DNA of 64,000 nucleotides from Takakia lepidozioides (taxonomy: Eukaryota > Streptophyta > Takakiopsida > Takakiales > Takakiaceae), in contig CM060733.1 of NCBI GenBank assembly GCA_030704615.1, positions 13,020,001 to 13,084,000 on the forward strand. The letters run 5' to 3'. Both the position numbers and the translations under genes were made by a program. Every line of letters starts with the position of its first letter. Position 1 is the first letter of the stretch. Under the pieces are notes generated by a model. The model did no database searches. It was not told the origin of the DNA and saw nothing but the letters and a program-made list of their open reading frames with translations. Shown here in pieces: positions 1 to 11,504 of the stretch.

Positions 1-294
1 AGGCGCAAGTTTCCTTGCCACTTGGATGGGAGTCACCTGATTTTGGCACCGCGCAAACACACGATTAATCCAATTTACCTCTCCACTTTTGTAAGCTAGC
101 ATGCATTCTACACACTAGCCAACCATACATGCATTACCATTCCAAACAAATATGAAGCACAACATTTAGAAACATTTCATTTATAAACAAAATTTGTACA
201 CACAAGTTTTTGCAATCGGATTCCTGAGCTAGCTAAGCCGGACTAAACATGCATTTCCTCCCCCACGATCCAAGATTGATGTCCCCATCAACGC

Positions 295-1646
295 TTCTTC
301 CGCTTTTGAGGTCGCCCTTTGAAAGCTGCAACCGCCTCAGATGAGTTTCCCATTTCTGAGGCACGCACCTAAGTTGCCTCCACTTGATGATAGCCCTTCC
401 ATTTCACGAGATACTCCGTTTCTCGATTCTTGAACCTCCTCGACTTAAGCATTGCCTCCACCTCGTACTCAGGTTCATTTTCATGATCCAACAGCACAGG
501 TGGCGGACGCAATACTTAATGCCGATTCAGACGTGCTTCATCTTTGAAGTAAGGCTTCAAAAGGCAAACGTGGAATACCGGATGCACCTTGCTGTTTGTC
601 GGTAGCCCCAATTCATACACATCCTCATTCATAACCTTCCGGATGCGAAAGGGCCCCGCATACGGAGGTACGAACTTTGGACTCACTTTTGGAGGTAGTA
701 AAAAATTCTTGATGTTCAACCAAACCTCCGTGCCTGCCTCAAACTTAATTTCCCTCCGCTTCCGATTCGCCTACCGTTCATATCATTTCCTAGCTTTGGC
801 AATGTTGTACTTTGCGAGCTCCAACAAACGTTTGCGTTTTTCCAGCACCACTGCTGCTGTCGGTTCCTCAACGTCCTGGGCGGCCCAACTTGTCGGCACC
901 AGAGGTGCTTTTCCATAGACCAATACGAAAGGGGAAACTCCCGTTGCGGAGTGCTTTGTGTTATTATAACAGAACTCTGCCACATCCAAGTGCTCCACCC
1001 AGTCTGACTGGTTTGCCGACACATAATTCCGCAAGATCTGCTTCACCACGGAATTCACTCTTTCCGTTTGGCCGTCCGTTGTAGGTCGGAAGGCCGTGCT
1101 CATCTTGAGCCTCGTCCCCATTTTCTTCCAAAGTGTTCTCCAAAATTTACTTGTAAACTTTGGATCGCTGTCCGAGACAATATCCTTCGGGAGTCAATGA
1201 TGCTTGAAGACGTGGGCGAAGTAAAGTCTCTCCGTCTCCTGCGCCGTTGCCGTCTCCTTGGTGGGAATGAAATGGCCCATTTTACTGAACCTATCCACCA
1301 CCACCATGATTGCATCGAATCCTTTTGATAGCGGCAAAGCAGTCATGAAATCCATCGAGACACTTTCCCAAGACCCCTCTGGAATCGGCAAGGGTTGTAA
1401 CAGCCCCGCTTGCTTTTTGTACTCGCTTCGGTTTTGTTGGCATGTGGTGCATGTCTTGACATATTCCTCGGCCTCTTCCCTCAGTTTGGGCCAGAAATAC
1501 TCTTTCTTCAAGAGTGTCGCGGTGCACTTGGCTCCGCCGTGGTCCGCAAGCAGGCCCTCATGACATTCTCTCAAGAGACTATCTCTGATCCCTCCCTTCG
1601 GCACGTAGAGACGCTTTTGCTTGTACCGGAGTTGTCCATTGTGCAA
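295..1646 (-). pseudogene. Chromovirus integrase with C-terminal chromodomain (broken)
   Basis: Block 1646-1194 has the integrase His-His-Cys-Cys zinc finger (HEGLLADH then CTTC) and the first catalytic Asp (MDFMTALP). Block 1121-783 has the downstream catalytic region (TTDGQTERVN). Block 719-516 has the HPVFHVCLLKPY segment that precedes chromodomains. On the minus strand 516-380 then encodes a chromodomain (EYEVEAMLKSRR, EYLVKWKGY) that stops before its usual final Trp. The basic tail ends near 295. Chromodomains steer chromoviral integration to heterochromatin. Several stops and frameshifts make this a pseudogene. Confidence 0.88.
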
Positions 1647-1823
1647 GTCGAACTACGATTTAACCCCCAACCTCAAGTCCCGCATCGCGGACTTTGCCAT
1701 CTCATCCTTCCGGTTAGCCTTCCGGATCTTTCTTTAGAGCGACGTCTTGCCCATATACACCAACATGAGCTGCTTCTTTGTACTTAAAGCATCGGCCACC
1801 ACATTGTCCCGTTCCGGTTTGTA

Positions 1824-3092
1824 CTAGATATCCATGTTGAACACTGCCAAAGTGTCTTGCCATCTAAGTTGTTTTGGAGACAATATAGGCTGTGTGGCAA
1901 AATACTTCACCGTGACATTGTCCGTGAACACCTTCACCGGGTTGGAACCAACATAGTGGCGCCAAAGCTCAAGGCAATGCACCACTGTCTTCATTTCTTT
2001 CTCGTGCGTAGGCCACCGTCGCTCCACTTCATTCAATTTTTTTCTTTCATAAGTCATTGGACGTCCATCCTGCATGAGCACACCCCCAATTACGAAGTCC
2101 GACGCATCTGTATGAATCTCAAATGGACGGTCGAACTCCGGGATTTTCGGGACTGGAGTTTCCGTCATCTGCTGCTTGAACTCGGCAAAAGCTTGGCCAC
2201 AAAAGGTGTTCCATACCCATACCTTGGACTTACATAGAAGGACTGACAGCGGCCCCGCGATCTTGGCGAAATTTCTCACATACTTTTGGTAATAGGAGGC
2301 GAGTCCTAGGAATGATCGCACTCCCGGAACCGAAGTCGGAGGCTCCCAGTCCAAGATCGCCCTCACATTTCTGTCATCCATTTTGATCCTATCTTGTGTA
2401 ATCACATGCCCTAGGAACTCCACTTTTGTGACCCCGAATTCACACTTTGAAGCTTTGGCATACAGCTTCCCTTTCCGCAATTTCTGGAACACCTTTTTGA
2501 GGTGTTCCAGGTGCTCTTCCTTTGTTTTCGAGTACACCAAGATGTTGTCAATGTACATGATCACAAAGTCATACAACCACTCCTGGAAAAGGCTGTTCAT
2601 TAGCGTGCTAAAGGTCGCGGGTGCGTTGGTGAGCCCAAAAGGCATCACCAAGAACTCATATGAACCATATCTTGTCCTACACGCGGTCTTCTCCTCATCT
2701 TCTTCCGCCACTCGGATTTGATGGTAACCTGAGCGCAAATCGATCCGGCTGAAATACTTTGCTCCTGCCAACCGATCAAAGAGGTTGTCGATCCTTGGCA
2801 AAGGGTACCGATTTTTGATAGTCACCTTATTCAGAGCCCTGTAATCGACACACATCCGCAGCGTCCCATCATTCTTGTCTGCGAATAGTACCGGGGCTCC
2901 GTAAGTTGACTTACTCGGCCGGATGTACCCCTTTGACATTAGATCCTTGAGCTGGGCCTTCAGCTCAACCAACTCTCTGTGGCTCAACCGGTAGGGCGCC
3001 TTGGCAGGCGGCTCCGATCCCGGTATCACCTCTATCTTATGGTCAATTCCTCTTCGCGGTGGCAAGCCGCTTGGTAAATCCTCCGGCATCAC
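1824..3092 (-). pseudogene. Chromovirus reverse transcriptase and RNase H
   Basis: A 422-residue open stretch covers the RT fingers and palm ([20 protein letters not shown], then [26 protein letters not shown]) and RNase H ([19 protein letters not shown] and the later FTDN). The polymerase box reads YIDN rather than the near-invariant YIDD; codon AAC sits at about 2553-2551. That would remove one of the two metal-binding aspartates. The frame closes with a stop at 1824 inside the RNase H-integrase connection, and recognisable sequence continues past it. RT copies the element's RNA and RNase H removes the template. Confidence 0.92.
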
Positions 3093-3116
3093 ATCCTGGT
3101 ATTTCTCCAGGATCCT

Positions 3117-3578
3117 CTAGATCCAATTTGGGCTAGGCTCCCTATTGACTTCTCTTTCCACTTGTCTTACGTAAAGCAAAAACTGGGGCTTGTGTGGCTC
3201 CTCCGCGGCCCACTCCTTTGCTATTAGCAGGTTTATTCGTCCTCCCACTCGGTTGGGCGTTTTCGACACCCGTAAAACTTTGCCACCATTCCCACAGGGT
3301 AGCGTGACTATTCTCTTGCAGCCATCTATGACCGCTCCGGATTTGCTCAAAAAGGTCATTCCCAAAATGAGATCCACTCCATCGATCTCGCAAATGGTGA
3401 AGTTCTCACGTCCCTCCCAACTCCTGAGCTGAAGAGGGACATCGAACGCCAACCTTGTCACCAGTTATGGTTCTCCTTTGGCATAACACACTTCAATAGA
3501 GGCCCCCACATCACTTGTCGGGAGCCCTGGCTTCCGTGCCGTTGCCGGTGTCATGAAAGAGTGCAACGCTCATGTGTC
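3117..3578 (-). pseudogene. Chromovirus aspartic protease (active site interrupted by stop)
   Basis: The gag frame runs into LLVDT and then meets a TGA exactly where the catalytic Asp-Thr-Gly motif would finish. After the stop the same frame keeps protease character: a hydrophobic flap region and LILGMTFLSKSGAVID, the usual second signature of retroviral-type proteases, at about 3380-3330. A second stop lies near 3465. The enzyme would cut the gag-pol polyprotein. The copy is inactive. Confidence 0.8.
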
Positions 3579-4790
3579 CACCAACAACGACACGTTAGTT
3601 CCGGAAATTATACCACTCACGAACATTAATTGACTCATTTTACGCAAGGGGCTAGTCTCCTGATACAACTCACAAGAGTAGTTGCCTACCTTGCAAGTCT
3701 TGGTGACTACCACCTCCACCAAGCGGCTGATGGAATCTTTGGACAGCTCCGTGGTCGCCCGAGTCATGTTCAATTGTCGGGGTTTCACGCACTTCTTGGC
3801 CATGTGCCCGGGTTCCCCGCAATTAAAGCACACTCCATCGAAGGTCGTCTTCTGTCCGCCATAAGCCGCCGCACCTGATTTTCCTTTCGGAGCACCAAGT
3901 GCCGCTTTGACGTGTGAAGGCCCTCCCTTCGATTTCCATGTGCGGGCCTTCTTGTGGTTCAGCTCCATACGGCCTTGTTTTTTGCCCCTAGGGACATCCG
4001 AGAAACATTCAGCCCTTTCAATTGTCTCGTTCAAAGTCTTAGGTGGCTTCTTCTCCAACTTCCGCCAGGTCCATGGGGCCAGTCTCGCCACAAAGTTGAA
4101 GACCATTTCTGGTTCCACCATATCCGCGATTTCGAGCAACGGCACATTGAAAGCCTGAACATATCCCCAAATGTCATCCGTTTGCTTCAAATTCCTCATC
4201 TTGTCCCGGGCGAGCCAAGACGCGTTGATGGGCACAAACTGTCTTTTCATAAGTTCCTTGAACCCATTCCAGCTCAAGGTTTCTGGGTTTGGACCTTGGT
4301 CATGAAGGCGTTTATGCCACCATTATTGAGCATAGCCCCTCAAATAGGTGGGAGCCACTTCCACCCGATCCTCGTCACTCAACTTGACCGCCCGGAAGTA
4401 CTGCTCCAGCTCCAAGAGCTAGGTATTGAGTGTCTTTCGATTTCGGACACCCTCGAAGGTGCCGGGTTCCTTAGGCTTTACCTTAAACTTTGCCTTAGTG
4501 GAAGTGGCATTAGCCGCCCTTATACATCTTTCAACGTCCCGCCAAACTGCGCCAACAACCCTTCCCAAAAGGCTGTTGGCATGGGAGACATCTGCTGGTC
4601 TAGTGGAGCTTCTGGGAAGTCCTCGGGCTCCGGCTCCCCAAATTCCTCCCGTTCTTGAGCGGCCTCGCTTTCAAAAGCATAAATCGCCTCTTTCAATTGC
4701 CGCTTCGGTGACACGTCACCCCCACTGGGCTCACCAGGATCATATCTTTCGGCCGTTCCGCTTTCACTTTGTCTTGCCCGACCCCATGAT
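3570..4790 (-). pseudogene. Chromovirus gag (broken)
   Basis: The longest intact stretch (4277-3570, 235 residues) has the capsid-type region with repeated Trp/Phe residues, a basic linker, and the CCHC zinc knuckle CFNCGEPGHMAKKC near residue 155. Upstream, 4790-4520 holds an acidic N-terminal part (rich in Glu, Pro and Ser) that ends at a stop. The piece between 4520 and 4277 continues gag only in another frame and has two further stops. Gag would form the virus-like particle and bind the RNA. This copy cannot make it. Confidence 0.85.
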
Positions 4791-4828
4791 GAGGCCGATC
4801 TCAAGGACGATCGCGTACTGAACTCTAA

Positions 4829-4840
4829 GCTCTGATACCA
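4829..4840 (-). other. Primer-binding site (initiator tRNA-Met type)
   Basis: On the minus strand the twelve bases TGGTATCAGAGC directly follow the LTR. This is the usual plant LTR-retrotransposon primer site, complementary to the 3' end of initiator tRNA-Met. It fixes the LTR-internal boundary and the element's orientation. Confidence 0.9.
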
Positions 4841-5540
4841 CTTCGGTAAACTCACCTTCACGTCATAGCTACTCGCTTTGATGTACGTCCCTAACTCCCA
4901 AACTGGCCGTCGGGCCAACTCGGAGCTTCGGCTGCTCACCGGGACATAACGGTCCCCCTTTGCTCCTCCACAAGACCCTCGCTCACTTTGGGCCTAGTGG
5001 AAATTCCCTTTGGTTGTTGGCAGTCCGGAACAACTCCCCACACCTTCGTCGCTTTCCGGCTCGCACGCTTACTCAGTAGTTTTTGCTCACCAACGGGCTT
5101 GCACCGTTCTCGGGGTTACTACTCCCTATATATACTTCTGTGACTGTCCACGGGGGTTTCACAAACAACACCGTCCTTTTATGGCGAACCACCACAAAGA
5201 CCCTTGACTCCCGGTGATGAGTCGCGGTGAGTCTTGGCCCACCCACCACGGCCCCAATGGACCGTGATGAGTCCCATCGACTCCCACCATAAGGTCTCCG
5301 CCCCATGGTGAGTCTTATGCCACCCCACTAAGACCCACTAAGCTACCACCACCCCTCGTGGAACCACCCCACCGAAACCCGGTGTGCGGGGCTCCACGTG
5401 GTGAGCGCCTCCGCCTCATTGAGTGCCTTGGGCACTCAAGGGTGCTTCAGCCCCCGTACCTGTTGTTGCCACTGCCCCCACCACAGGGGCAGCCCCTCTT
5501 GTGTCCTGACCCCCTGCCCTCAAGGCAAAGGGCCGCGACA
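4841..5540 (-). repeat. 5' LTR of the chromovirus
   Basis: On the minus strand it opens TGTCGCGGCC and shares extended blocks with the solo LTR at 10773-11499, including a TATATATAG promoter-like box (plus-strand position about 5130-5140). Compared with the solo LTR it lacks the last 14 bases, which in the solo copy end GCGCGACA, the inverted match to the TGTCGCG start. The LTR-to-primer-site junction is therefore slightly deleted here. Confidence 0.85.
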
Positions 5541-6120
5541 GTTGAAGCCCACATAATATTTTCCTTTGTCATTGGGCTTTCTCTTCTGCCTTGGAGAGGT
5601 GTTCCTCGTGTGGCTCAAGAGATTGGTGGGCTGTGAGAGACAGTGGAATTATGTGGGCTTCAACACCCGCATAATTTCTCTTAGAAAGTAAACTCCTGTA
5701 AAACATGTCCATAGTGGCATGAGAGCAGACACATTGTGGGTGTTGAAATATGTCCCTCTGTCATTGGGCTTTCTCTTCTGCCTTAGTCATTGACAGGAGG
5801 GTGCTTGAAGTGCGGTCCGCTCTCCGTTGTTGGATAGGTAGGTTTGAGCTGCATGTATGGAAAGTTCACTACTAAGGATTTTATGTGGGCTTTAATGCCC
5901 ACAATGATAACTTGGGAATTCTGTGTGATGATTCACCATGATGCTCTCGAATATAGGTCATCAGCGCAGTATAATGAGTGGGGTAGAGATTACGTGGGCG
6001 TTGAAGCCCACATAATCGATGTCTTCATATTCACCTTGAACTGTGCTTTTTTTATATGCTTCCATTGCCGTCACTGTGGAAATCTCCCATATTATGTGGG
6101 CGTTAGCATCCACATATTCC
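5541..6120. repeat. Cluster of imperfect palindromes, core TTATGTGGGCTTNAAGCCCACATAA
   Basis: Five copies of one inverted-repeat motif occur at about 5543-5558 (right half only), 5650-5676, 5880-5908, 5988-6016 and 6090-6118. A weaker sixth lies at 5727-5750. Arms read ATTATGTGGGC and GCCCACATAAT with a 3-5 base loop. Spacing is roughly 100-230 bases. The phrase GTCATTGGGCTTTCTCTTCTGCC also occurs twice (5567 and 5760), so part of the region is duplicated. No protein-coding signal was seen. Confidence 0.75.
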
Positions 6121-6798
6121 ACAAGTAGTCTTCATTGAGAGCACCACACAATTAGACAATTTTCTCAGGAGAGGCGCCCAACCTAGCAGCCCAATTCGAA
6201 ACTATACCAGCCTCAGACGCAAGATAAGCAGGAGCAGGGGGAGGCAATTCTGAGAATCCCATAGCTGTGAATCGAATGGTGGTGAGAGACCAACTCTGAC
6301 ACCCCCCGCAAGAACTTGCGATCGCAATGAAGGTTCGGGGCTACACTCAAGACAAGAAACTAGAATCGCAAAGGAGATGAACATGATGTTGTTACAATGG
6401 GGGACCAACACAATGCCCACAACCTATATGCTTGCAAAAAATGAAGACGAGACCAACAACAACTTGCATACATGCCAGTAGCAGACAAAGAGCGGGAGAG
6501 GAGAGAAAGCGCGGGAGACGAGTGGGACCAGCATGGTCGCGTCAAATGAACCTGCCTCACAGCCGCCACAAAGCCCCCCGTGAAAATAGGGCACAACTTT
6601 GTGCTGGACCTGTGAATTAGGGCAATCAGAACCCATATTCTAAAACTAGAAATGATGAGCAAATGGATGGTCCAGATTTCATCTAATTTGGAGTGCTCAG
6701 ATTTGCAAAAATAATAATAATAATAATTTCGGTTGAGGGCGTGGTGGGCGTTTAGGGGTTGAAAGCCATTAGAAGCCCATCCAGGCCCGGAGACTTCA
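6121..6798. other. Intergenic, no gene recognised
   Basis: Apart from a short ATA/ATAAT microsatellite at 6708-6728, nothing here is recognisable. Open frames on the minus strand (6893-6360) lack any known motif and are probably chance. The LINE coding remnant begins at the right end. Confidence 0.5.
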
Positions 6799-8065
6799 TT
6801 GATGCCAGGGAGTCCATCGATTGTCCCAGTTCTTGCACTGAAAATGATTTTGCCAAGGCGGTGGCAAAGGAGAATGAAGGAAGTCCTTGCCAAATTTAAA
6901 AAAAAACTGGCTTATTGGTGCTCAGCGATGTTGTCCATAGTTGGCAGGGCACTAGTCGCAAACCAGGTTCTCGTGAATTCTCTATGGTTCTTTGTTGCCG
7001 TTTGGGACCCAGACACTGCTATGGTCAAAGAGATAAAAGCCATGGTCCGTAATTTTATATGGGGAGCCAACACTACAACCCCAGTGAGAAGGGCTTTGAT
7101 CTCGTGGGATCAACCGTGTCAAAAGAAAAAGAAAGGTGGCTTGGGCCTCATTGACCCTGCCTCACAGATCAAGGCACTGTTGGCAAAGTGGATACCAAGG
7201 GCAATCAAACATAGAAACAACCCGTGGAGCAAGCTTATTCAACCATACTTGATGGGATCTACTCCTCCAACCTCCACCCTATAGGCTCATTCCTTAAAAT
7301 GGATTGTACAGGAGAAAAATGCAGGTGTGAGGCTGGGCTCTAGGCCGTGGCAATTGATTTGGAAGGCCTGGCAAGCCCTGAGATAGAACCTCACTCAATC
7401 AATGCCATCTAATAGGCAGGAATGCTTGCGGCAGCCGCTTTTCTTGAACTACAATATGGACTCAGGAACTCTGCTAAGACAGACCCCATGGTGGGCTTTC
7501 TGGGAGGGGCAGGGGTTCACCCACTTGGCGACTATCCTTTCTGATGGCCAGTTCATCCAAGAGGGAACCATTGCTGCAATGTTGGGGAGAAGAGGTGTGG
7601 AATACAATTCTGGAAAATGTTCCCCAATACATGAACCCCATCCTGGAGGAATCAGATTAGACTCCCCAACCATGGATGGCCGCATCCCAGGGCAATCGTA
7701 TGACAATCATGCTGGCCCTGTCATCTAAAGGGTCTGTGGCATCAGGTCTAGGCTTCACCCCAGATTGTGAAGGAAATCTGGCTTATCACGGGGCAGTCGA
7801 CTTGAACAAGAAAGACCTTTTCCGTGTGAGAGTTCTGGATGGTGAAGGCACCCCAACCCAATGCCACCAGGTCTGGAATGGAGGCCCAACGGTCTTACCA
7901 CAAATCTTTCTCTTGGTTTTTCACCTGCCCGCTATGGCGTTGGATGAACACAAAGAAATCTCCATTATTTGGCTGCACGGTCAAGCTGGGCTACTCCCTC
8001 ATTAACCCACCTCGTTCCTTTGTAGCTAAATGGTCCACAAAATGGGGCAACCTTTCATTTGCACA
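6799..8065 (+). mobile_element. L1-type LINE ORF2, C-terminal half, part 1 (degenerate)
   Basis: Frame 6799-7284 reads the thumb region after the RT domain of plant L1 elements: KKKLAYWCSAMLSIVGRALV, then ALISWDQPCQKKKKGGLGLI and a KW motif. Downstream, with stops and frame changes, come WWAFWEGQGFTHLATILSDG (about 7490-7550) and KLGYSLINPPRSFVAKWSTKWG (7980-8050), segments that normally precede the LINE zinc-binding tail. The tail itself reappears at 12325. ORF2 drives target-primed reverse transcription; this copy is dead. Confidence 0.8.
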
Positions 8066-10767
8066 AGGCACTGTAGGTGCATTAAAAAAAACGCAGATTG
8101 TTTTTTGAGTGTTTTTGAGCCAGGAGAGCTGAATTGTACACAGACAGTGAAGAACAAGGACCATTTGTATCAGAAATGGCGAAACATCGACACAGCTGCT
8201 GATATGGCCCACAAATGGAAGATGTCTGTGACGTCCATGAAGCCAAAGCGCTCAGGAGTTTATATGACTAGGGTACCTACATGGAGCAGCAGGGCGTGCG
8301 ATTCCAGCCGTCCGTTCGAACATCTAGGGGCCGATTAAACGACTGCTCAGCGGTCTGTCTATTCCTCACCTCAACATCCGATCGCCATTCAAGCATAGGC
8401 AAGTTAGAAAAGCTTGACCTCAATGACAAACTACCCACTGGGTTATTCTTTCAACGACACGGTTGATAACGGTCTCGCAATATGCCAGGTAGAAATTTTC
8501 ACGTTGCTTCAATGCAGTTCATGAGGATGCTGGAGGCGTGGAGCACACATGCTTATCATCCGATTTCATTTCCATGCTCGGATAAGTCGGTGATAGGGAT
8601 CAAGCATGGATTCCCCTATGTTTTAGTTCATTTATGTAAAACAAACACTACAGTGCGGCAAGTAGCAGACCGCCGGCAGTGATATCTTTTTCCCAGGAGG
8701 GCATTTCCACTTTTTGATGTGAATTCAATTCAAGAAGCTTCCAAGGAGTCTTGGTCTCCTACAAAAAATCCTAAAGAGGTTTTATCCAGCGGTAGTGGCC
8801 GACTGGGTTTTTGCTATGCGACGTACTTTCAGCGAACATGACGAAGCCGGAATCGAGCACTGTTTGGGGAGGGATTTTTTTGCGTGTCGTTAAAAGGGAG
8901 ACAAGATGATGTGGAAGGAGTTTCAGCCCCAAGTGTTGATCCGTTCCCAACCAAAAAATTATGCTACACGTTGAAACATAGTTTCACGTGCAAATGTGCT
9001 TGTTTTTAATGGTTGATAGTTGGACCACATGGACCGGAAGATTGGTGGGTGTTTCAAGCATATTGCAAGGGAGTTTTTGGCCAAGTTTCAAGATTTTTGG
9101 AGGAAGTTAGAAACAATTCACTATTTTTGAGGTTTTCGGGCGACCGTGGCCAAGAGAAATTCATTTTGATGGGATTTTTGGGTCCACAAGAATTAGCGCT
9201 GCCCCCAACCAGCTGGTTCGATGATTTGTGCCACCTAACAACCAAAAAGTGAATGATTGACTATTCCATCCAAGGATTTAGGATGTCATCCATTTTATTT
9301 TTATAATATTTCTAGTATAAGTAGGTTAGGATATGAGCTTGCTCATGACTTCACTTGTGTTTTTCTGCTTGTAGTTGCTTGTTAGTGAGTTGCTTAGAGA
9401 GCTAACTTGAAGCTTGTTTAGCTTTTGCATCTTGCTTGTGAAGTTCCTAGATTGCTTGTTGGCTTAAAGCTTAGCCTAGTTGTTTTAGGCAAGCTTGGAG
9501 GAAGCATCTAGAGTGCTAGGGAGACTAGGGAGATCCTAGGACCTAGTGTGTAAAGGCCAAGAGCCATTTTATGTGGAAAAGGAGAGAGACTTCCCCAAAA
9601 AGCAAGTGTGTTTCATTTGAGAGTGTGGTGAGCCTTTTGGGAGTGTGAAGAGGAGGTAGGAGCAACAAACCCCATTGGAGAGGTGAGCACTACCCCTTCC
9701 CCCCGAGTGTGATTTCATTAAGTTTAGAGCCCCATAGCTCATATAAGCTTGGGGGGGCTTAGTGTTGAAGGAACTAGTATGTTTTCTTTTGGTTTTGTTT
9801 GACTAACCCCAAGGGTTAGTGAAACCCAGAATGGTTGGCATGCTATGGGGATGGGCTGGGATTCTTTTCAGGGCACGATGGGCTTAAAAGTAGGCCATGA
9901 TGATGGTTTTATTGCTTAAGCCAATAGCCAAGGTGGCTATTGCATGGTATTAAGCACGAACCACGAGACAAGGGGAGAGAAGGTGTTGACTGACGTCCAC
10001 GGCTGTCGGCCTGCGCGGCAGGCCCGAGCAGTGGGGGGAGGCGTTCAAATCCCGGTTGGACCCTGTGGCTAAAGCTTATACCAGCCGGATAGACTGGGAC
10101 CCGCGTTAGCACCAATGGCACCGCGCCACGCAGCGGGTGGCAGGCCCCGCGACCGCCGGATAAAGACATCTCTTATTACCCATCGGTCCCTCATATAGAG
10201 GGGGTGACCATTTAATTCTCTTGAGGGAGGTTAATGTAGCTTGAAGCTTATGGATGGTGCATTAGGGGTAGTTTTTGGTGGCTAGTCTTGAATTCGAAGG
10301 GGCTGCCAAGGTCACCTTGGTACCGTCGTTTAGAGTCATAAGAGATGGCTTAGAGCCATGATGGCTTTGCGGGGTAACACGAACACCTCGGCAGGGATGA
10401 GAGGAGAGAAGGTCCACAGAAAACGTACCAAGTCTTTTTGGGGTTTCGAACGAGAGAGACGACCAGATCCTTGACACCTGGCTTGGGTAGGGATTTTTGT
10501 GGATGACCATTGGATGGAGGATGCAATTTTTTCATCCACAGGGTGGATGAAGTAGGGATGATTAGTGGATGAAATTAGGATAAAAATTTGCAGTTTTTCA
10601 TCCATTATAGGGATGAATAGTGGATGACCAAGGGATGAAAAAGCAGTTTTCATCCGCTGGATGAAAAATCAGTCTAGCTCTAGGGGGGTTTGTACCTAGG
10701 TCCTAGAGGCTATGGGCTATGTATTAAGGGCTTAGGGGGTTGTTTGGACCTATAGGACCATTACCCT
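8066..10767. other. DNA interrupting the LINE, left of the solo LTR
   Basis: The stretch between the LINE break and the solo LTR has no convincing gene. Short open frames at 8030-8338 and 9013-9252 have no known motif. 9290-9800 is rich in AAGCTTG/GCTTAG words typical of decayed LTR or leader sequence. 9970-10170 is GC-rich with a box-B-like GTTCAAATCCCGG but no matching box A. 10490-10672 is the GGATGAA hairpin cluster listed separately. Confidence 0.5.
10490..10672. repeat. Cluster of GGATGAA / TTCATCC words in both orientations
   Basis: About ten copies of GGATGA(A) or TTTTTCATCC occur in 180 bases and can pair into hairpins (for example TTTTTCATCCA with GGATGAAAAA). The same words cluster at 63040-63400. 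Subterminal regions of some DNA transposons look like this, but no terminal repeat was identified here. Confidence 0.5.
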
Positions 10768-10772
10768 ATGGT

Positions 10773-11499
10773 TGCCGCGCCCCCTTGCCTTGAGAGCAGG
10801 GGGGTCGGGACACATGAGGGGCTGCCCCTGTGGTGGGGGCAGCGGCAGCGATAGGTATGGGGGGCTGAAGCACCCTTGAGTGCCCAAGGCACTCAAGGAG
10901 GCGGAGGCGCTCACTAGGTGGAGCCCCGCACACCGGGTTGCGGTGGGGGTGGCTCCACAAGGGGTGGTGGTAGCTTAGCGGGACTTAGTGGGGGTGGCAT
11001 AGGACTCACCATGGGGGCGGAGACCTCGTGGTGGGAGTCGTGGGGAGTCTTGGGACTCATCACGGTCCATAGGGGCCGTGGTGAGTGGGCCAAGACTCAC
11101 CGCGACTCATCACCGGGAGTCGAGGGTTTTCGTGGTGGTTCGCCATAAAATGGCATGGCTGGTTGTGAAACCCCCGCGGACAGCTATAGAAGTATATATA
11201 GGGAGTAGTAACCCCGAGAACGGTGCAAGCCCGTTGGTGACCAAAAACTAGTGAGTAAGCGAGCGAGCCGGAAAGCGACCAAAGAGTGGGGAGCTGTTCC
11301 GGACTACCATCTACCAAAGGGAATTCCACTAGGCCCAAATAGGTGGAGGGTTTAGTGGGGGAGCGAAGGGGGACCGTTATGTCCCGGTGAGCAGCCGAAG
11401 CTCCAAGTTGGCCCGGCGGCCAGGTTGGGAGTCAGGCGCGCGCATCAAAGCGAGTAACTATGACTTGAAGGGGAGTTTACCGAAGTGAGGTGCGCGACA
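10773..11499 (+). mobile_element. Solo LTR of the 1-5540 chromovirus family with 5-bp target duplication
   Basis: The 727-bp LTR starts TGCCGCGCCC and ends GCGCGACA. The flanking pentamers are identical: ATGGT at 10768-10772 and ATGGT at 11500-11504. No internal region or primer site follows, so this is a solo LTR, normally left by recombination between the two LTRs of a complete element. A TATATATAG box lies at about 11192-11201. The body closely matches the minus-strand LTR at 4841-5540. Confidence 0.92.
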
Positions 11500-11504
11500 A
11501 TGGT

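Larger units (their letters stand above)
1..5540 (-). mobile_element. Ty3/gypsy chromovirus (LTR retrotransposon), 3' LTR outside window
   Basis: The minus strand reads, in order, LTR (5540-4841), tRNA-Met type primer-binding site, gag with a zinc knuckle, protease, reverse transcriptase, RNase H, integrase and a chromodomain. This gag-pro-RT-RH-IN-chromodomain order defines plant chromoviruses of the Ty3/gypsy group. Every coding block is interrupted by stops or frameshifts, so the copy is dead. Positions 1-290 look like the 3' untranslated part; no LTR sequence is seen there, so the 3' LTR should lie left of the window, or be lost. The LTR starts TGTCGCGG at 5540 (minus strand), and the flanking bases at 5541-5545 are GTTGA. 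Confidence 0.93.

Noticed and set aside
9970-10170. tRNA or SINE head around GTTCAAATCCCGG
   Set aside because: Box B-like sequence only; no box A at the right distance and no cloverleaf.
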